A stretch of 64,000 nucleotides of DNA from Tritrichomonas musculus. Its lineage: Eukaryota; Parabasalia; Tritrichomonadida; Tritrichomonadidae. The DNA lies in NCBI GenBank assembly GCA_039105265.1, contig JAPFFF010000001.1:2418001-2482000 (forward strand), in the 5' to 3' direction. Below, piece by piece: positions 21,115 through 31,021 of this stretch (position 1 is the first letter of the stretch; each line of letters begins with the position of its first letter). Position numbers and translations under genes: made by a program. Below the pieces are notes generated by a model, which saw only the letters and a program-made list of their open reading frames with translations, did not search any database and had not been told where the DNA came from.

Positions 21115-21486
21115 TTAAGATAATGCTAATCCATCACAAATATGAACTGCCTTGATAAGATTTCTATTTAATTCATCTTCACTTTTATAATCTGGCAATA
21201 ATAAAGTTGTTTCATGTGAATGAAACTCTGGAAATCCATTTGTATCATTTAAAAGCCCGATTTTGAATGAGGAGCCAATTGAAGAAAAGAAATCTTTAAA
21301 ATCTTTCTTTGGAACTAAGTATGATCCTGTTACTAATGTAAAAAGAGATTCTAAGTCATCTTCATCCCATTTTGATATAGCATTAAAAAAGTATTCAACT
21401 AATTGGTTTTCAGCTGTTAAAGGCTCAACAAATTCTGTACTGATCATAAAATCATCAACATCAAAAGGTTCTTGGTCTTCGTCCAT
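21115..21486 (-). CDS. Stand-alone HECT C-lobe-like protein with His replacing the catalytic Cys
   Basis: 123 residues from an ATG at 21486. After an acidic N-terminus (MDEDQEPFDVDDF) the sequence follows the end of the HECT C-lobe: FTLVTGSYLVPKKDF matches the family FVTGSxxVPxxGF, and TTLLLPDYKSEDELNRNLIK matches LxLPxYxSxxxLxxxLxxAI. The catalytic HTCFN motif is HSHET, so the thioester Cys is His. HECT ligases are normally long with a bilobal domain of about 350 residues; here only the C-lobe exists. A ubiquitin- or E2-binding remnant is the simplest reading. It could also be a decayed 3' end of a once larger gene, but the start is a proper ATG and the frame is clean. Confidence 0.72.
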   Translation of the reverse strand: MDEDQEPFDVDDFMISTEFVEPLTAENQLVEYFFNAISKWDEDDLESLFTLVTGSYLVPKKDFKDFFSSIGSSFKIGLLNDTNGFPEFHSHETTLLLPDYKSEDELNRNLIKAVHICDGLALS

Positions 21487-21993
21487 AATTAAACAAATAT
21501 AATAAATTTATAAAATCATTTTGCAATCAAATAATTTTTGAGAAAAATGATAACTTTTTATCTCAAAATATAAAATAAAATCAATTGAAAATCTATTATC
21601 AATTCATCAAAATTGAGTTTGCTTCAAATTCTCTCAAAAAAATTCATAAATAATTGAATTACTAATACAATTTTGATTTGTTAACAAATCAAAGAGCACA
21701 ACTGCAATTGTGTTTAAAATGTTTTTTTTTTAAAGGCTTCTTCCTAAAATACTTTATGGAAATTATTTATATTATATTTATCAATGAAAAAAATAAAATT
21801 TGAATTAATATTATTAGCAGAAAGAAAGAAATAATCAGTCAAATAATATCTAAATAGTCATCCTGTTTAAGTTAGTTGTATTCATATAAATAAATAAAAA
21901 TGATATTGTTGATGATTAATTAAAAATATGAATAAAGGTAAAGAATTTTATTTTTAAACACAAGAAAATATTCAGCAAAAAAAAAACAATAAA
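21487..21993. other. Intergenic, AT-rich
   Basis: No gene seen. It holds the upstream flank of the HECT-like gene and the downstream flank of the DHHC gene. Confidence 0.6.
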
Positions 21994-22800
21994 TTAAAAC
22001 ATAGAAAGATCGATTGGAGGAAGCTCCCAAGTCATTTTTTTCTTTTTCATTGTGCAAATCTCAATAATATTTCCAATGAGGCCCTTATCAAAAGGGGAAT
22101 AACCTTTAGGATATATTTTCAAATATGAAATTTGGTTCCTTCTAGCTCTTTCCCAAGTTGTCAAGTTAAAATATATCGTTTGAATATTGTAATATGCTAA
22201 GCGAAATGACATGTAAGATCCATATGTAGCAACCATAATAATTATTATATAAGGGAGAACAACTGAAGCACTATAATGATCTGAAGTATTTAGATATCTA
22301 ATAAAGTGAAAATATAAATCTACAGTAGGTACAGTCTGCGAAAAAAATTCAAAAAAACTGAATCCAAAAAAATATAGGTGATTATCTCGTCCAATGCAAA
22401 TATTAGTCCATGGACAATGGTGATCACGCCTTAAGATACATTTGTTACAGTTGTGGCAGTGAGATGCTCGTAAAGGTGCATAAATATTACAATATTTGCA
22501 AAAAAATTTATCTGTAATAGGGGTTTTATCATCTTGTACTTCATCTGTAGCAAAACCAGGAGAACTGCATGACTTAGTAAAAAAGACAAGCATTGTCATA
22601 TATGTAATAAGAAATATATAATAATAATAAGGCGTTCGGCTGTAGAATGAAGTATAATAAAAAGTATCTTGAGTAAAAGTATAATCTAAAAGCATAGATA
22701 AATGAAGAAGGAGAAATAATGGTTGAAAATCAAATGAAGCTCCTCTAACAGATAAGTCATTTTTTGATTCTATTTCATTATCGTTTTCTACAAGATTCAT
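21994..22800 (-). CDS. DHHC-type protein S-acyltransferase (palmitoyltransferase)
   Basis: 268 residues from an ATG at 22800. A Cys-rich domain (CKYCNIYAPLRASHCHNCNK) ends in RRDHHCPWTNICIG, with the catalytic D-H-H-C at residues 126-129. Hydrophobic segments lie on both sides: two before (near 30-50 and 60-80) and about two after. TTWE, the conserved TTxE motif, lies near residue 214. The length and layout match four-span zDHHC enzymes. It should acylate cytosolic Cys residues of membrane-associated proteins at ER, Golgi or plasma membrane. The adjacent calpain ends in CCLLL and is one candidate substrate type, though neighbourhood alone does not prove this. Confidence 0.93.
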   Translation of the reverse strand: MNLVENDNEIESKNDLSVRGASFDFQPLFLLLHLSMLLDYTFTQDTFYYTSFYSRTPYYYYIFLITYMTMLVFFTKSCSSPGFATDEVQDDKTPITDKFFCKYCNIYAPLRASHCHNCNKCILRRDHHCPWTNICIGRDNHLYFFGFSFFEFFSQTVPTVDLYFHFIRYLNTSDHYSASVVLPYIIIIMVATYGSYMSFRLAYYNIQTIYFNLTTWERARRNQISYLKIYPKGYSPFDKGLIGNIIEICTMKKKKMTWELPPIDLSMF

Positions 22801-23304
22801 TTATCATCAAAACTCGTTATTTTTTTATTACGTTAACCTTTAATAAATTTCTTTCGTTAACTCAGTCTAATCATTAAAGTGTCTTGACAAAAAGATTAGA
22901 TTTAACAATACTATTTATCAATAAATGAGATAAAGGCATTGATTTCAAGAAAAAAAATATTTATTCAAAAATAATATATTTATCAAAGTTATTTTTGATG
23001 TCCAAAAAAAGTTTCTTTTTTTTTTAATAATCATTCATAATTGATAATTTTGGTAATATATGTAACAATATATACTGATTCAAATTAATCAATTTTAAAA
23101 ATAACTATTTGAGTATATCTTAATTTTGAATAACAAATAAATTCATAAATTTCTCAAGAGAATAATTAATTGCTTATTCAGTTAAATCTCTTATCAGGCA
23201 ATATTTCAGTTTTTTGATTGAAATAGTTAACTGGGAATTTTTATTTTTGAATAAAAATTTTCATTATTGAAAGAAATTTGCACCTCAAAAATATTTAAGC
23301 ACGA
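22801..23304. other. Divergent intergenic region between DHHC and calpain genes
   Basis: 504 bp, AT-rich, containing the promoters of both flanking genes. No additional gene or repeat recognised. Confidence 0.6.
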
Positions 23305-25935
23305 ATGAGTGAAGTTGATGATAGAACTGTTAATTTAATGCAAACTCTTCTTAAATCAGGAGATGTTGTAGAAAACTTCGAAAAAATAATAGAAGAATGT
23401 AAAGCCAAAAAAGTCAAATATGTTGATAATGATTTTTATCCACAAAAAAATATTTCTGAACAAGATAAAACAATCCTTGAAGAACATGAATGGAAGCGAA
23501 TTGAAGAGCAATATCCTAATCTATTCGATAATATATCACCAGGTGGAGTTCGACAAGGAAAGCTGGGTGATTGCTATTTTATCGCATCATTAATATATGT
23601 TGCACATAACAAAGAACTTGTCAAATATCTTTTCCATCCAAAATCTTCTTTAGAATTAGGGTGTGTTTTAATATATTTTCATTTTCTTGGAGAAAGGATT
23701 CCTGTAATTGTTGATACTTTAATTCCTTATCCTTCAGCTGATTCAAAGTATGTTTCAACAGAGCCAATGTTTTCTCGCCCAAAAACTAATGATGATTCGT
23801 GTTGGTTTGTACTTGTAGAAAAAGCTTTTGCCAAAGCCTGTGGTGGCTATTTCTTTATTGAAAGTGGGCAAACACATTTTGGAAACCGTGTTCTACTTGA
23901 TCAGTTCCCAGTTGCCTTAGGAGAATTTGTCGAAATTATTCAAGAAAAAACGATCAATGATAATAGAAAAATTGACCTTAATAGTGAAATATTTAATGAA
24001 TTGCTTAAATTACAAAAGAAAAATGCTATGATAGGAACAAGTGTTTCAGCCTCATCATTTATAGATGCAACAGCTGAAGAAATTGAGAAATCAACAGGTT
24101 TGATCACTGAGCATGCATATCAAATATTAGATATCCGTGACGTTGAGAAAAAAAAGTTTATAAAGGTTCGAAACCCATGGGGAAGATTTGAATGGACGGG
24201 ACCATATTCAAATGACTCCGAAGAATGGACAGAAAAGCTAAAGAAAGAATTAGATTATTCAACAACAGGAGATGGCTCATTTTGGATGACCAACGATGAT
24301 TTCCTGACATATTTCAAGTCAGCTGTCTATTCTCTCCCAAAAGAGAAAGGCTGGAAGGAGCACAACGTCTTCGGGAAGATTGAAGGCTACCTCGATGGAC
24401 GATCTCCGTGCAACAACAGCAAATACATTGGCTGTTTACCGCAATGGTCAATAAAATTCACCAAAAAAACGGTTGTTCGTCTATCGTATGATGTTGCCGG
24501 TCCGTCGACATTCCACGGCCTCTACATATGCAAAGCGCACGGAAAGAAAATCGACTCGCTTGACAAGGAGATTGAAATCAAGCGAACGACAACGAACACG
24601 ACAACGAATGGAATTGAGTACATTGTGAATGACTTCAGTGAGCCTTATACGTTCTTCCTCTATCGTCCTGAAATTGAGAAGCAGCCATGCTACTACAGAT
24701 TGTTGATAGAGTCTCCAGACGAAGATTTCAAAGTTGAGAAATTCAACGATAACTTCGTCAGTGAAAAGTGGAACAACGTGTCAGATAAAGGAATGTTCAC
24801 TTCACCTCACAATGACCAATGGGACCCTTTCACAGCCACAATAAAGAGGCCGCTGACAACCTGCAGGCAGTGGTATCTGCGCTTCCCCGATTTGAAGAAG
24901 AACGAGGAGGCTGAGCTTAGAATTCAGCTGTTCAAAAACGTGACAGAAAAAAGCAGCCTTGACATCTTCATTGCAAAGACCACTCAAAAAGTGAGCTACG
25001 CGTTCACAAATTTGAGATACAGGCATCTATCGGCATGCGCCATCTCCGACTACGAAGAATTTAGCGTCACAATCGACAACAAAGATGCCGAGAACGATGA
25101 ACCAAATCAGTGGGCCTTCTGTGTTTATAGGAACAAATCAAACGAAGTTAGTCAATTCAAATTCGTACTTTGGAGTAAGAAAAAGATCGAGTTCGGTTTG
25201 CTGCCCGAACCAGACCCTCTGAAAAATTGCAGTTATACGATAAGTGGCAAAATTCAGCCCGGCAAAATGGACGGCGCGTCGCCGTATGAAGACGGTGTCA
25301 AAAACATGATGCAATGGTGTTTAGTATTCAAAAAGTCGCCGACGATCATTTTCATTGAATTTTCAGTGAAAAAGTCGACAACAGCGCACTGCGTGTATCT
25401 GGAAAAGAGAGACAGTGCTGGCCAGAAAATGGACCAGTTTTTCAAAGGTTCAGTTCACTTCGATTTCGACGTGCAGGAGGGATGCGATCGGGATCGAATA
25501 ATGTGGAAAATTGAGGATTCGTCGAAGCCGTATGCACTGTGCGTTTGCAGAGAGAAATCAGAGGATGTCAGCGAATATTGCATTAGCGTATTCAGCGAAA
25601 ATGATTTCGAAATGAACGAGATAGATGAGAATAAAATTGGAAAAAGTGCCAGCAAATACAAACCCAAAGAAAATCAAAAAGTTGAATCGTTCAATTTCCC
25701 TCAAATTAAATTGATTGACCAGCCTCTCAATTTCAGGCCTAAGAAAACTGAGAAACCGAAGCAAAACGATGATAAAAAGCAGAAAAGTAATGATCAAAAA
25801 GATAAGCCAGCTGTTATTCATGTTCAGAACCATGATGATTCAAATAAAAAGACTGAAAATCAACAGCAAAATAATAAAGATGAAAATAGCAAAGGTTCAA
25901 AGAAAAGTCAATCAAAATGTTGTTTGTTATTATAA
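23305..25935 (+). CDS. Calpain-family cysteine protease with C-terminal prenylation-type motif
   Basis: 876 residues from an ATG at 23305. The CysPc domain (about 45-345) has QGKLGDCYF with catalytic Cys90, EHAYQILDI with His270 and VRNPWG with Asn290, so the triad is intact. After it come roughly three beta-sandwich calpain-type (C2-like) units to about residue 780. A Lys/Gln/Asn-rich low-complexity tail ends KSQSKCCLLL. The last four residues, CLLL, fit a CaaX box favouring geranylgeranylation, and the preceding Cys could be palmitoylated. There are no EF-hands, as in atypical calpains. Membrane-tethered limited proteolysis is inferred. From about 24340 to 25580 the DNA is clearly GC-richer than the 5' third. 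Confidence 0.93.
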   Translation: MSEVDDRTVNLMQTLLKSGDVVENFEKIIEECKAKKVKYVDNDFYPQKNISEQDKTILEEHEWKRIEEQYPNLFDNISPGGVRQGKLGDCYFIASLIYVAHNKELVKYLFHPKSSLELGCVLIYFHFLGERIPVIVDTLIPYPSADSKYVSTEPMFSRPKTNDDSCWFVLVEKAFAKACGGYFFIESGQTHFGNRVLLDQFPVALGEFVEIIQEKTINDNRKIDLNSEIFNELLKLQKKNAMIGTSVSASSFIDATAEEIEKSTGLITEHAYQILDIRDVEKKKFIKVRNPWGRFEWTGPYSNDSEEWTEKLKKELDYSTTGDGSFWMTNDDFLTYFKSAVYSLPKEKGWKEHNVFGKIEGYLDGRSPCNNSKYIGCLPQWSIKFTKKTVVRLSYDVAGPSTFHGLYICKAHGKKIDSLDKEIEIKRTTTNTTTNGIEYIVNDFSEPYTFFLYRPEIEKQPCYYRLLIESPDEDFKVEKFNDNFVSEKWNNVSDKGMFTSPHNDQWDPFTATIKRPLTTCRQWYLRFPDLKKNEEAELRIQLFKNVTEKSSLDIFIAKTTQKVSYAFTNLRYRHLSACAISDYEEFSVTIDNKDAENDEPNQWAFCVYRNKSNEVSQFKFVLWSKKKIEFGLLPEPDPLKNCSYTISGKIQPGKMDGASPYEDGVKNMMQWCLVFKKSPTIIFIEFSVKKSTTAHCVYLEKRDSAGQKMDQFFKGSVHFDFDVQEGCDRDRIMWKIEDSSKPYALCVCREKSEDVSEYCISVFSENDFEMNEIDENKIGKSASKYKPKENQKVESFNFPQIKLIDQPLNFRPKKTEKPKQNDDKKQKSNDQKDKPAVIHVQNHDDSNKKTENQQQNNKDENSKGSKKSQSKCCLLL

Positions 25936-26336
25936 TGTCAAATTTGTTTTATATTAATGATTTTTTTAATAGTATTGGTATTTTTATTTTTAAAAAATCA
26001 ATTATTATCTTATTTTTTTAAAAGAGATATTATATAAATAATTTCCAACGATTTTTTTATTTTTTGAAAAGTCCCTTTGAAAAAATTGATTCAAATTAAC
26101 ATCTTTTTTTTCATCTTACTCAGAATTTTTCAATAGATCTTTTAAAATATTTTTTGAATATTATAATATATAACTCTATATTATAGTCTAAAAATGCTCT
26201 TTTATTTTAGTAATTATTTTTAAAATTGTATATAAATATAAATTAACAATGCATGATTAAATTATTTTGTTGATTAAAAAAGATAAATATAAAATAATTT
26301 TTCAAATATATAAAATATTGAGCATATTGTATTCAT
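25936..26336. other. Intergenic, AT-rich
   Basis: No gene. The ATG of the next gene is preceded closely by GTATTCAT, a possible Initiator. Confidence 0.6.
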
Positions 26337-27932
26337 ATGAATGAGCCAATTCAAGTGAAAATTGGAATAATTGGTGAAAATGAGAGTGATAAAACCAGTA
26401 TTCTATTAAAGTATATTTCACCTAATATGCAAAAAGGTTATATTCCATCATCCGATGAAGATTTTTCAAAAATCATACATGTCGATGATTTTCCCGTAAA
26501 TGTTACATTAATTGATGTCATAGATACTGATGAATTTCCAGAAATGCGATATTCATATTATCAACAAGTTCAAGGCTTCATCTTTGTTTTTGATATATCA
26601 AAACCAATATCTCTTCAATATCTCAAGCATATATATGATGATATCAGAGCTTCAATAGATGAAGATATTACATGTGTAGTTGTAGCAAATAATTCTCAAT
26701 ACCGAATACAAAACCTGCCCGACCTAATATCAATTGAAAATTACCCCCATATTGAGAGAGAATTTAATTGCAAAGTTTTTGAGACTTCAGCCTCAACCAA
26801 TCAAAACATAAACGAGCTTTATGAATACCTTGTCAGAAAATTGTTACTTTCAGTTCATCGTCAGCCAATATTCAGAACCTATTCAGATCCATTAATACCA
26901 ATAAAAGAGCCTTTAAATAAAGACAGCCCTCTCATTGTCAAAAAGATAAGTATAGGAAAAGATAGCGAAAAACGTTTTCAAAAGAAAATTCTTAAATCTT
27001 TAGATCATAACGTATTAATTAATCAACTTAAATTTTCAGTACAGCAAAAGTGCATCCAAATAAACGCAGCACACTCAAACATAAAATCCCTCGAGAAGCA
27101 ACTTGAAACAAAGACTACAGAGCTAAACCAAGCAAATGAAAAAATTACGCAACTTGAAGAGTCAGCTAAATCAGCAGCAAATGAGCTTCACTCTTCCAAA
27201 GCGACGATAGCTGAGCTTGATGAAAAATGCAAGTTACAGACCGAGCAAATCGGCAGTCTGCAAGACAAGGTCGGCCTGCTTGAAGAGAGCTGCAAGTCAA
27301 AAGAAAGTTCGCTCGACGAGCTGCAAAGAAAATACAGTGAGCTCGAGCAAAGACTCAGAATGAAAGAGAAGCAGCTCGAAGAGTTCAGGCTGAAGTGCAG
27401 CACGCTCGACGAGTTCGGCCAAATCAGCGAAAAAAATTCAAATGAAAATGAAATAAAAATTGATCAAGAGCAAGATCATTTAATTAACGATAAGGATGGA
27501 AAAGATCATTCAGAAGATCGAGAGCAGCCACAGACGAGAAGCAGCGAAGGCCTGATTGATAAAGATATTTTGAAAGATAAGGAGCAGGCACAAGTTAAAA
27601 GCAGCGAAGATCAGATTGACCAAGAGAAAGTTCAGCCAGTTAACGAAATTGTGAAGATTCAAGCTCTGAATTGTGAAGAAGCTCGAAATAAAGATGATGC
27701 TGAAGAGATAAAAATTGAGGAGGAGGAAGAAGACAAGGAAAATGAATTTGGGCAGACACTTCAATCAAAGTCAGCTGAATTGGAAGATGCCGAGCAGAAA
27801 TGCCAAAAATTGGAGCAAATTATTATTGAATCTCAAAAAAGTTTGATTAATAGATCAAACATAAATGAAGAAAAGTTTCAAATGACCAAAAACATTCTGT
27901 CAAGAGTTCAAGAAAATGATGCAAATTCTTGA
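26337..27932 (+). CDS. Degenerate small GTPase fused to a long coiled coil
   Basis: 531 residues. Residues 1-170 follow a Ras/Rab fold, but the nucleotide motifs are eroded. The P-loop reads GENESDKTS (the second Gly is Asp). DxxG reads DVID. The NKxD position is NNSQ, and only ETSAS resembles G5. GTP hydrolysis is therefore unlikely. From about residue 230 a coiled coil runs with heptads (SLEKQLETKTTELNQANEKI), continuing through Glu/Lys/Asp-rich stretches to the C-terminus. The segment 27240-27420 is GC-richer than its surroundings. A vesicle-tethering or scaffolding role would fit the architecture but is inference. The next gene starts 95 bp downstream. Confidence 0.75.
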   Translation: MNEPIQVKIGIIGENESDKTSILLKYISPNMQKGYIPSSDEDFSKIIHVDDFPVNVTLIDVIDTDEFPEMRYSYYQQVQGFIFVFDISKPISLQYLKHIYDDIRASIDEDITCVVVANNSQYRIQNLPDLISIENYPHIEREFNCKVFETSASTNQNINELYEYLVRKLLLSVHRQPIFRTYSDPLIPIKEPLNKDSPLIVKKISIGKDSEKRFQKKILKSLDHNVLINQLKFSVQQKCIQINAAHSNIKSLEKQLETKTTELNQANEKITQLEESAKSAANELHSSKATIAELDEKCKLQTEQIGSLQDKVGLLEESCKSKESSLDELQRKYSELEQRLRMKEKQLEEFRLKCSTLDEFGQISEKNSNENEIKIDQEQDHLINDKDGKDHSEDREQPQTRSSEGLIDKDILKDKEQAQVKSSEDQIDQEKVQPVNEIVKIQALNCEEARNKDDAEEIKIEEEEEDKENEFGQTLQSKSAELEDAEQKCQKLEQIIIESQKSLINRSNINEEKFQMTKNILSRVQENDANS

Positions 27933-28026
27933 AATTATTCATAAATTACATGATGTTTTTTTATTTTTATTTTTAAATCACATGTCATTTTTTTATTTTA
28001 AACGGTTTAGAAATTTATATAGAAAA

Positions 28027-29430
28027 ATGAGTGATTTTTCACTCAGTTTTGACAACATAAGAGACATTCCATTTGAAAAATATGAGAAAAATTTCACGTT
28101 TATTGTAAGTGATAAACGATATGAAACAAGCCGTTATGTTGCTGATATTTTATCTCCAACTATCCGCGGATATCATATCATTGATGAAACAATTGACAGT
28201 TTTATTATACAAACAAATGATACAGTAAAAACAGGAAGTCAATCAATGCCAAATGATGATGAAAGTTTTCTAGATTTTTTAAATTTGGCCAAATTTAATC
28301 AAAAAACAATTAAAGAATCGCATCGGAATCTTTTTCTCCAATATTTTATCCAACTCGGAAATATAAATGAATATTTGCGACTTCAAACCGAATATTTTGA
28401 AGGAATAACATCATCGAATGTGATTGACCGTTTACAATTCATTACCGAGAACGTCCAAATCATGAAAAGCACGAAAAACATTACGAAAAACTATGAAATA
28501 TTAGATAAAATGAGTGTTCAGAAGATGATTACGTATGCTTCTTCACATTTCTGGGAATTAAGAAAAGAAAAATTGAAAAATCTTTCAAAAGAAATGATTG
28601 AAGCGATAATCAGAGACGACTCGCTGAAGCTTGATGAAGAAGATTCATTATTAAGCACGATAATTGAGCTGTATGAAGAAGATGATCAATTCTCAGCATT
28701 GCTTGAGTATGTTCGATTTGATAACGTTAGTGATGAATGTCTTTCAAAATTCATCTCAACATTCAATATTGAAAACATCAATGTTTCTATTTGGAAGTCG
28801 ATTTGTGAACGACTTCAGCTATCGAGCAAGGAAGAAGTGATTAGGAAAGATGAAAGATACTTGGCATCAATGACCAGAAAGAAAGGAATCAAAGAGTTCA
28901 CACCAGAACCAGATCATGAATTTGAAGGCATAATGCATTATCTCGCGAATCAAACAACAGGCAACATTCATGACAATGGGACGATCAAAATTACTACAAA
29001 TTCATTCTTTAATAACGACAACACTTATCATCCCAAGAATCTTGTTGATTATTTAAACAACAATTATTATAGTTCTAATGATGAGCCAGACACATTCATT
29101 TGTTTTGATTTCAAAGATAGGCCAATTCAGTTGACAAATTATGCAATTAAATCGCATTCAAGTCGTCCGAATTATTGCCATTTGAGAAATTGGGTAATTG
29201 AGGTCTCAAATGATAATGAAAATTGGGAAACAGTTGATTATCATTCTAATGATTCGAGGTTAAATGGATCAAATATCACTGCTATTTTTAAGGTGAATAA
29301 AGAACTGTCAGATTTTTATCGTTTCATTCGACTTCGTCAGACAGGATACAGCTGGCATAGTGATTACTACATTTACTTTTATTTCATTGAGTTCTTTGGC
29401 AAAATTGACGAAACCGCAAAGAAAAAATAG
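28027..29430 (+). CDS. BTB/BACK-like protein with C-terminal discoidin (F5/8C-like) domain
   Basis: 467 residues from ATG 28027 (MSDFSLSFDNIRDIPF); a longer frame overlapping the previous gene has no good start. The N-terminus has FTFIVSDKRYETSRYVADIL and LSPTIRGYHIIDETIDSF, the BTB-like opening typical of a large parabasalid family. An alpha-helical BACK-like middle follows. The C-terminal ~150 residues (DTFICFDFKDRPIQLTNYAI, then NWVIEVSNDNENWETVDYH and FRFIRLRQTG-like strands) form a galactose-binding/discoidin fold. There is no signal peptide, so it is probably intracellular. The family is abundant in trichomonads. A Cullin-adaptor role is suggested by BTB-BACK homology but unproven. Confidence 0.8.
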   Translation: MSDFSLSFDNIRDIPFEKYEKNFTFIVSDKRYETSRYVADILSPTIRGYHIIDETIDSFIIQTNDTVKTGSQSMPNDDESFLDFLNLAKFNQKTIKESHRNLFLQYFIQLGNINEYLRLQTEYFEGITSSNVIDRLQFITENVQIMKSTKNITKNYEILDKMSVQKMITYASSHFWELRKEKLKNLSKEMIEAIIRDDSLKLDEEDSLLSTIIELYEEDDQFSALLEYVRFDNVSDECLSKFISTFNIENINVSIWKSICERLQLSSKEEVIRKDERYLASMTRKKGIKEFTPEPDHEFEGIMHYLANQTTGNIHDNGTIKITTNSFFNNDNTYHPKNLVDYLNNNYYSSNDEPDTFICFDFKDRPIQLTNYAIKSHSSRPNYCHLRNWVIEVSNDNENWETVDYHSNDSRLNGSNITAIFKVNKELSDFYRFIRLRQTGYSWHSDYYIYFYFIEFFGKIDETAKKK

Positions 29431-29909
29431 AACAGTTTTAATATATCGATCTTCTTTTATAAAACACACAAAAAAAAAAAAAAAATATCATTGTACTCTT
29501 GTAATTGTCATAAATTAATAAAGAAAATGATTAAATAAAATTCATTAAAAACTAGAACCAAAATCTTAATAGCGCATTATTGCATTTAATATTGATTATG
29601 CTCAGAAAAAGTTGTATCATGTTAACTTATACAGTAATCGAAAAAAACTAGGAACTATATAGAATTAGCCTTTGAAAAAGATAAAATCAAATTGAGAATA
29701 AAAGAAAAGTAAAAAATTGTAATCAGAAAAAGTTTTGAACTTTTTCATAAACTTTCTGAGGTTTATTTTCTAGTTAATTCAATTTTTCATGTTACTGTAT
29801 ATTCTCTCTTGTATCATTTTCAATTGATATTAATAAAGTAATTCAATATTAAAAAGAAAAAAAAAATTAAAGTTTTTCTAATTCTATCGTTTATTTATAT
29901 AATTAACAA
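29431..29909. other. Convergent intergenic region
   Basis: AT-rich 3' flanks of two convergent genes; no gene seen. Confidence 0.6.
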
Positions 29910-30440
29910 TTAATAATCATCTTTAAAGATTGAATTGTAACCGTTTTGATTTTCATAATTTACTTTTGAATAACAGTTGTTCTTTGAATATCCGAAATTT
30001 TTCTTGACTTGTTTATTGTTGTCTTTCTTGTCGAATGTTGGAAATGCGGTTGTTAATGAGAGTTGGACTTGCATTTCTCCAAAAACACGTCTGGCTTTAT
30101 TTTTGTTTTCATTTTGAACTGGTTCAAAGATTTTCATTGTCTTCATTTCAACATTGTTTGGATTTTTTGTTGGGAGATCTTCTGCATAAATTATTGTTGA
30201 TGCAATTATTGGATCATCGAAAAATCCAACTTTTCTGAAAACAAAAATAATTCTTTCGGTTCTATCTGTGACATTAACGGTAAAGAAGTGATGAACAAAA
30301 TTCATTTGTTTGGATTCAATAATAAATGCTTCTTTGTTCTTTTCTGGTAATGTAGTAATGCTAACTCGAATCTTATCACTTCCACTAGCAAGGCTGGGAT
30401 TTAATTTGAATGACTTGAGGTGAATGTTTAAGCCGTACAT
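29910..30440 (-). CDS. Small C2-like beta-sandwich protein
   Basis: 176 residues from ATG 30440. The N-terminal ~140 residues alternate hydrophobic strands (MYGLNIHLKSFKLNPS, KIRVSITTLP, IIFVFRKVGFFDDPIIAST and FGEMQVQLSLTTAFP) in the order of a C2-type sandwich. The tail is rich in Asn, Lys and Tyr. The calcium-binding Asp clusters of classical C2 domains are not obvious, so lipid or calcium binding is uncertain. An Initiator-like TTCATTTTTA lies about 15 nt before the start. The family is recognised as common in parabasalids from memory only. Confidence 0.6.
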   Translation of the reverse strand: MYGLNIHLKSFKLNPSLASGSDKIRVSITTLPEKNKEAFIIESKQMNFVHHFFTVNVTDRTERIIFVFRKVGFFDDPIIASTIIYAEDLPTKNPNNVEMKTMKIFEPVQNENKNKARRVFGEMQVQLSLTTAFPTFDKKDNNKQVKKNFGYSKNNCYSKVNYENQNGYNSIFKDDY

Positions 30441-31021
30441 TGTTTACTTAAATAAAAATGAAGTTTATCATTCATCTGATTACTTTATTCAATATTTTGA
30501 GTTTATTTATACTTTTCAATAGTTTTTATTTTTGACATTTTGAAAAGAATAAAAAGCAATTGAATTATATAAAAAAAATAATCATCGAAAAAATTAAATA
30601 TATTGAAAAGATTATTGTATAAAAAATAAATTTCTTACTTTCATTAAAAAAAAAGCAAACAATAATGCCATTAAATAAAATCATTATTACCAAAACTGTT
30701 CAATGAAATTATATTTACATTTGTAATTTTGATATTTTTTATACCAAAATTGACTTTAAAGATTTCTGGGAATAAAATAGTAAATGATGAAAAATATTAA
30801 ATGATGAGAAACATATAATTTATTATTTCAAAAAATTAAAAAAATAATTTTAAAATATATCAATTTTTATAATATATACTAAGGATAAACTTATTTTAGT
30901 CCAGATTGGAGTCACCATTCCACTCATAAGGCAGAAACAATGAAAGAAGACATTTTTCCTAAGTCATTTACAAAATTAGTCATAAAAATTTTTTGTCAAT
31001 TCTTTTTACAAAAGAGCAGTT
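30441..31021. other. Intergenic, AT-rich
   Basis: No gene. The last ~100 bases before 31022 may be decayed upstream sequence of the E2 pseudogene. Confidence 0.55.

Noticed and set aside
27916-28026. Earlier start for the BTB/discoidin gene
   Set aside because: It overlaps the previous gene and adds a hydrophobic leader absent from this family; ATG 28027 gives the family-typical start.
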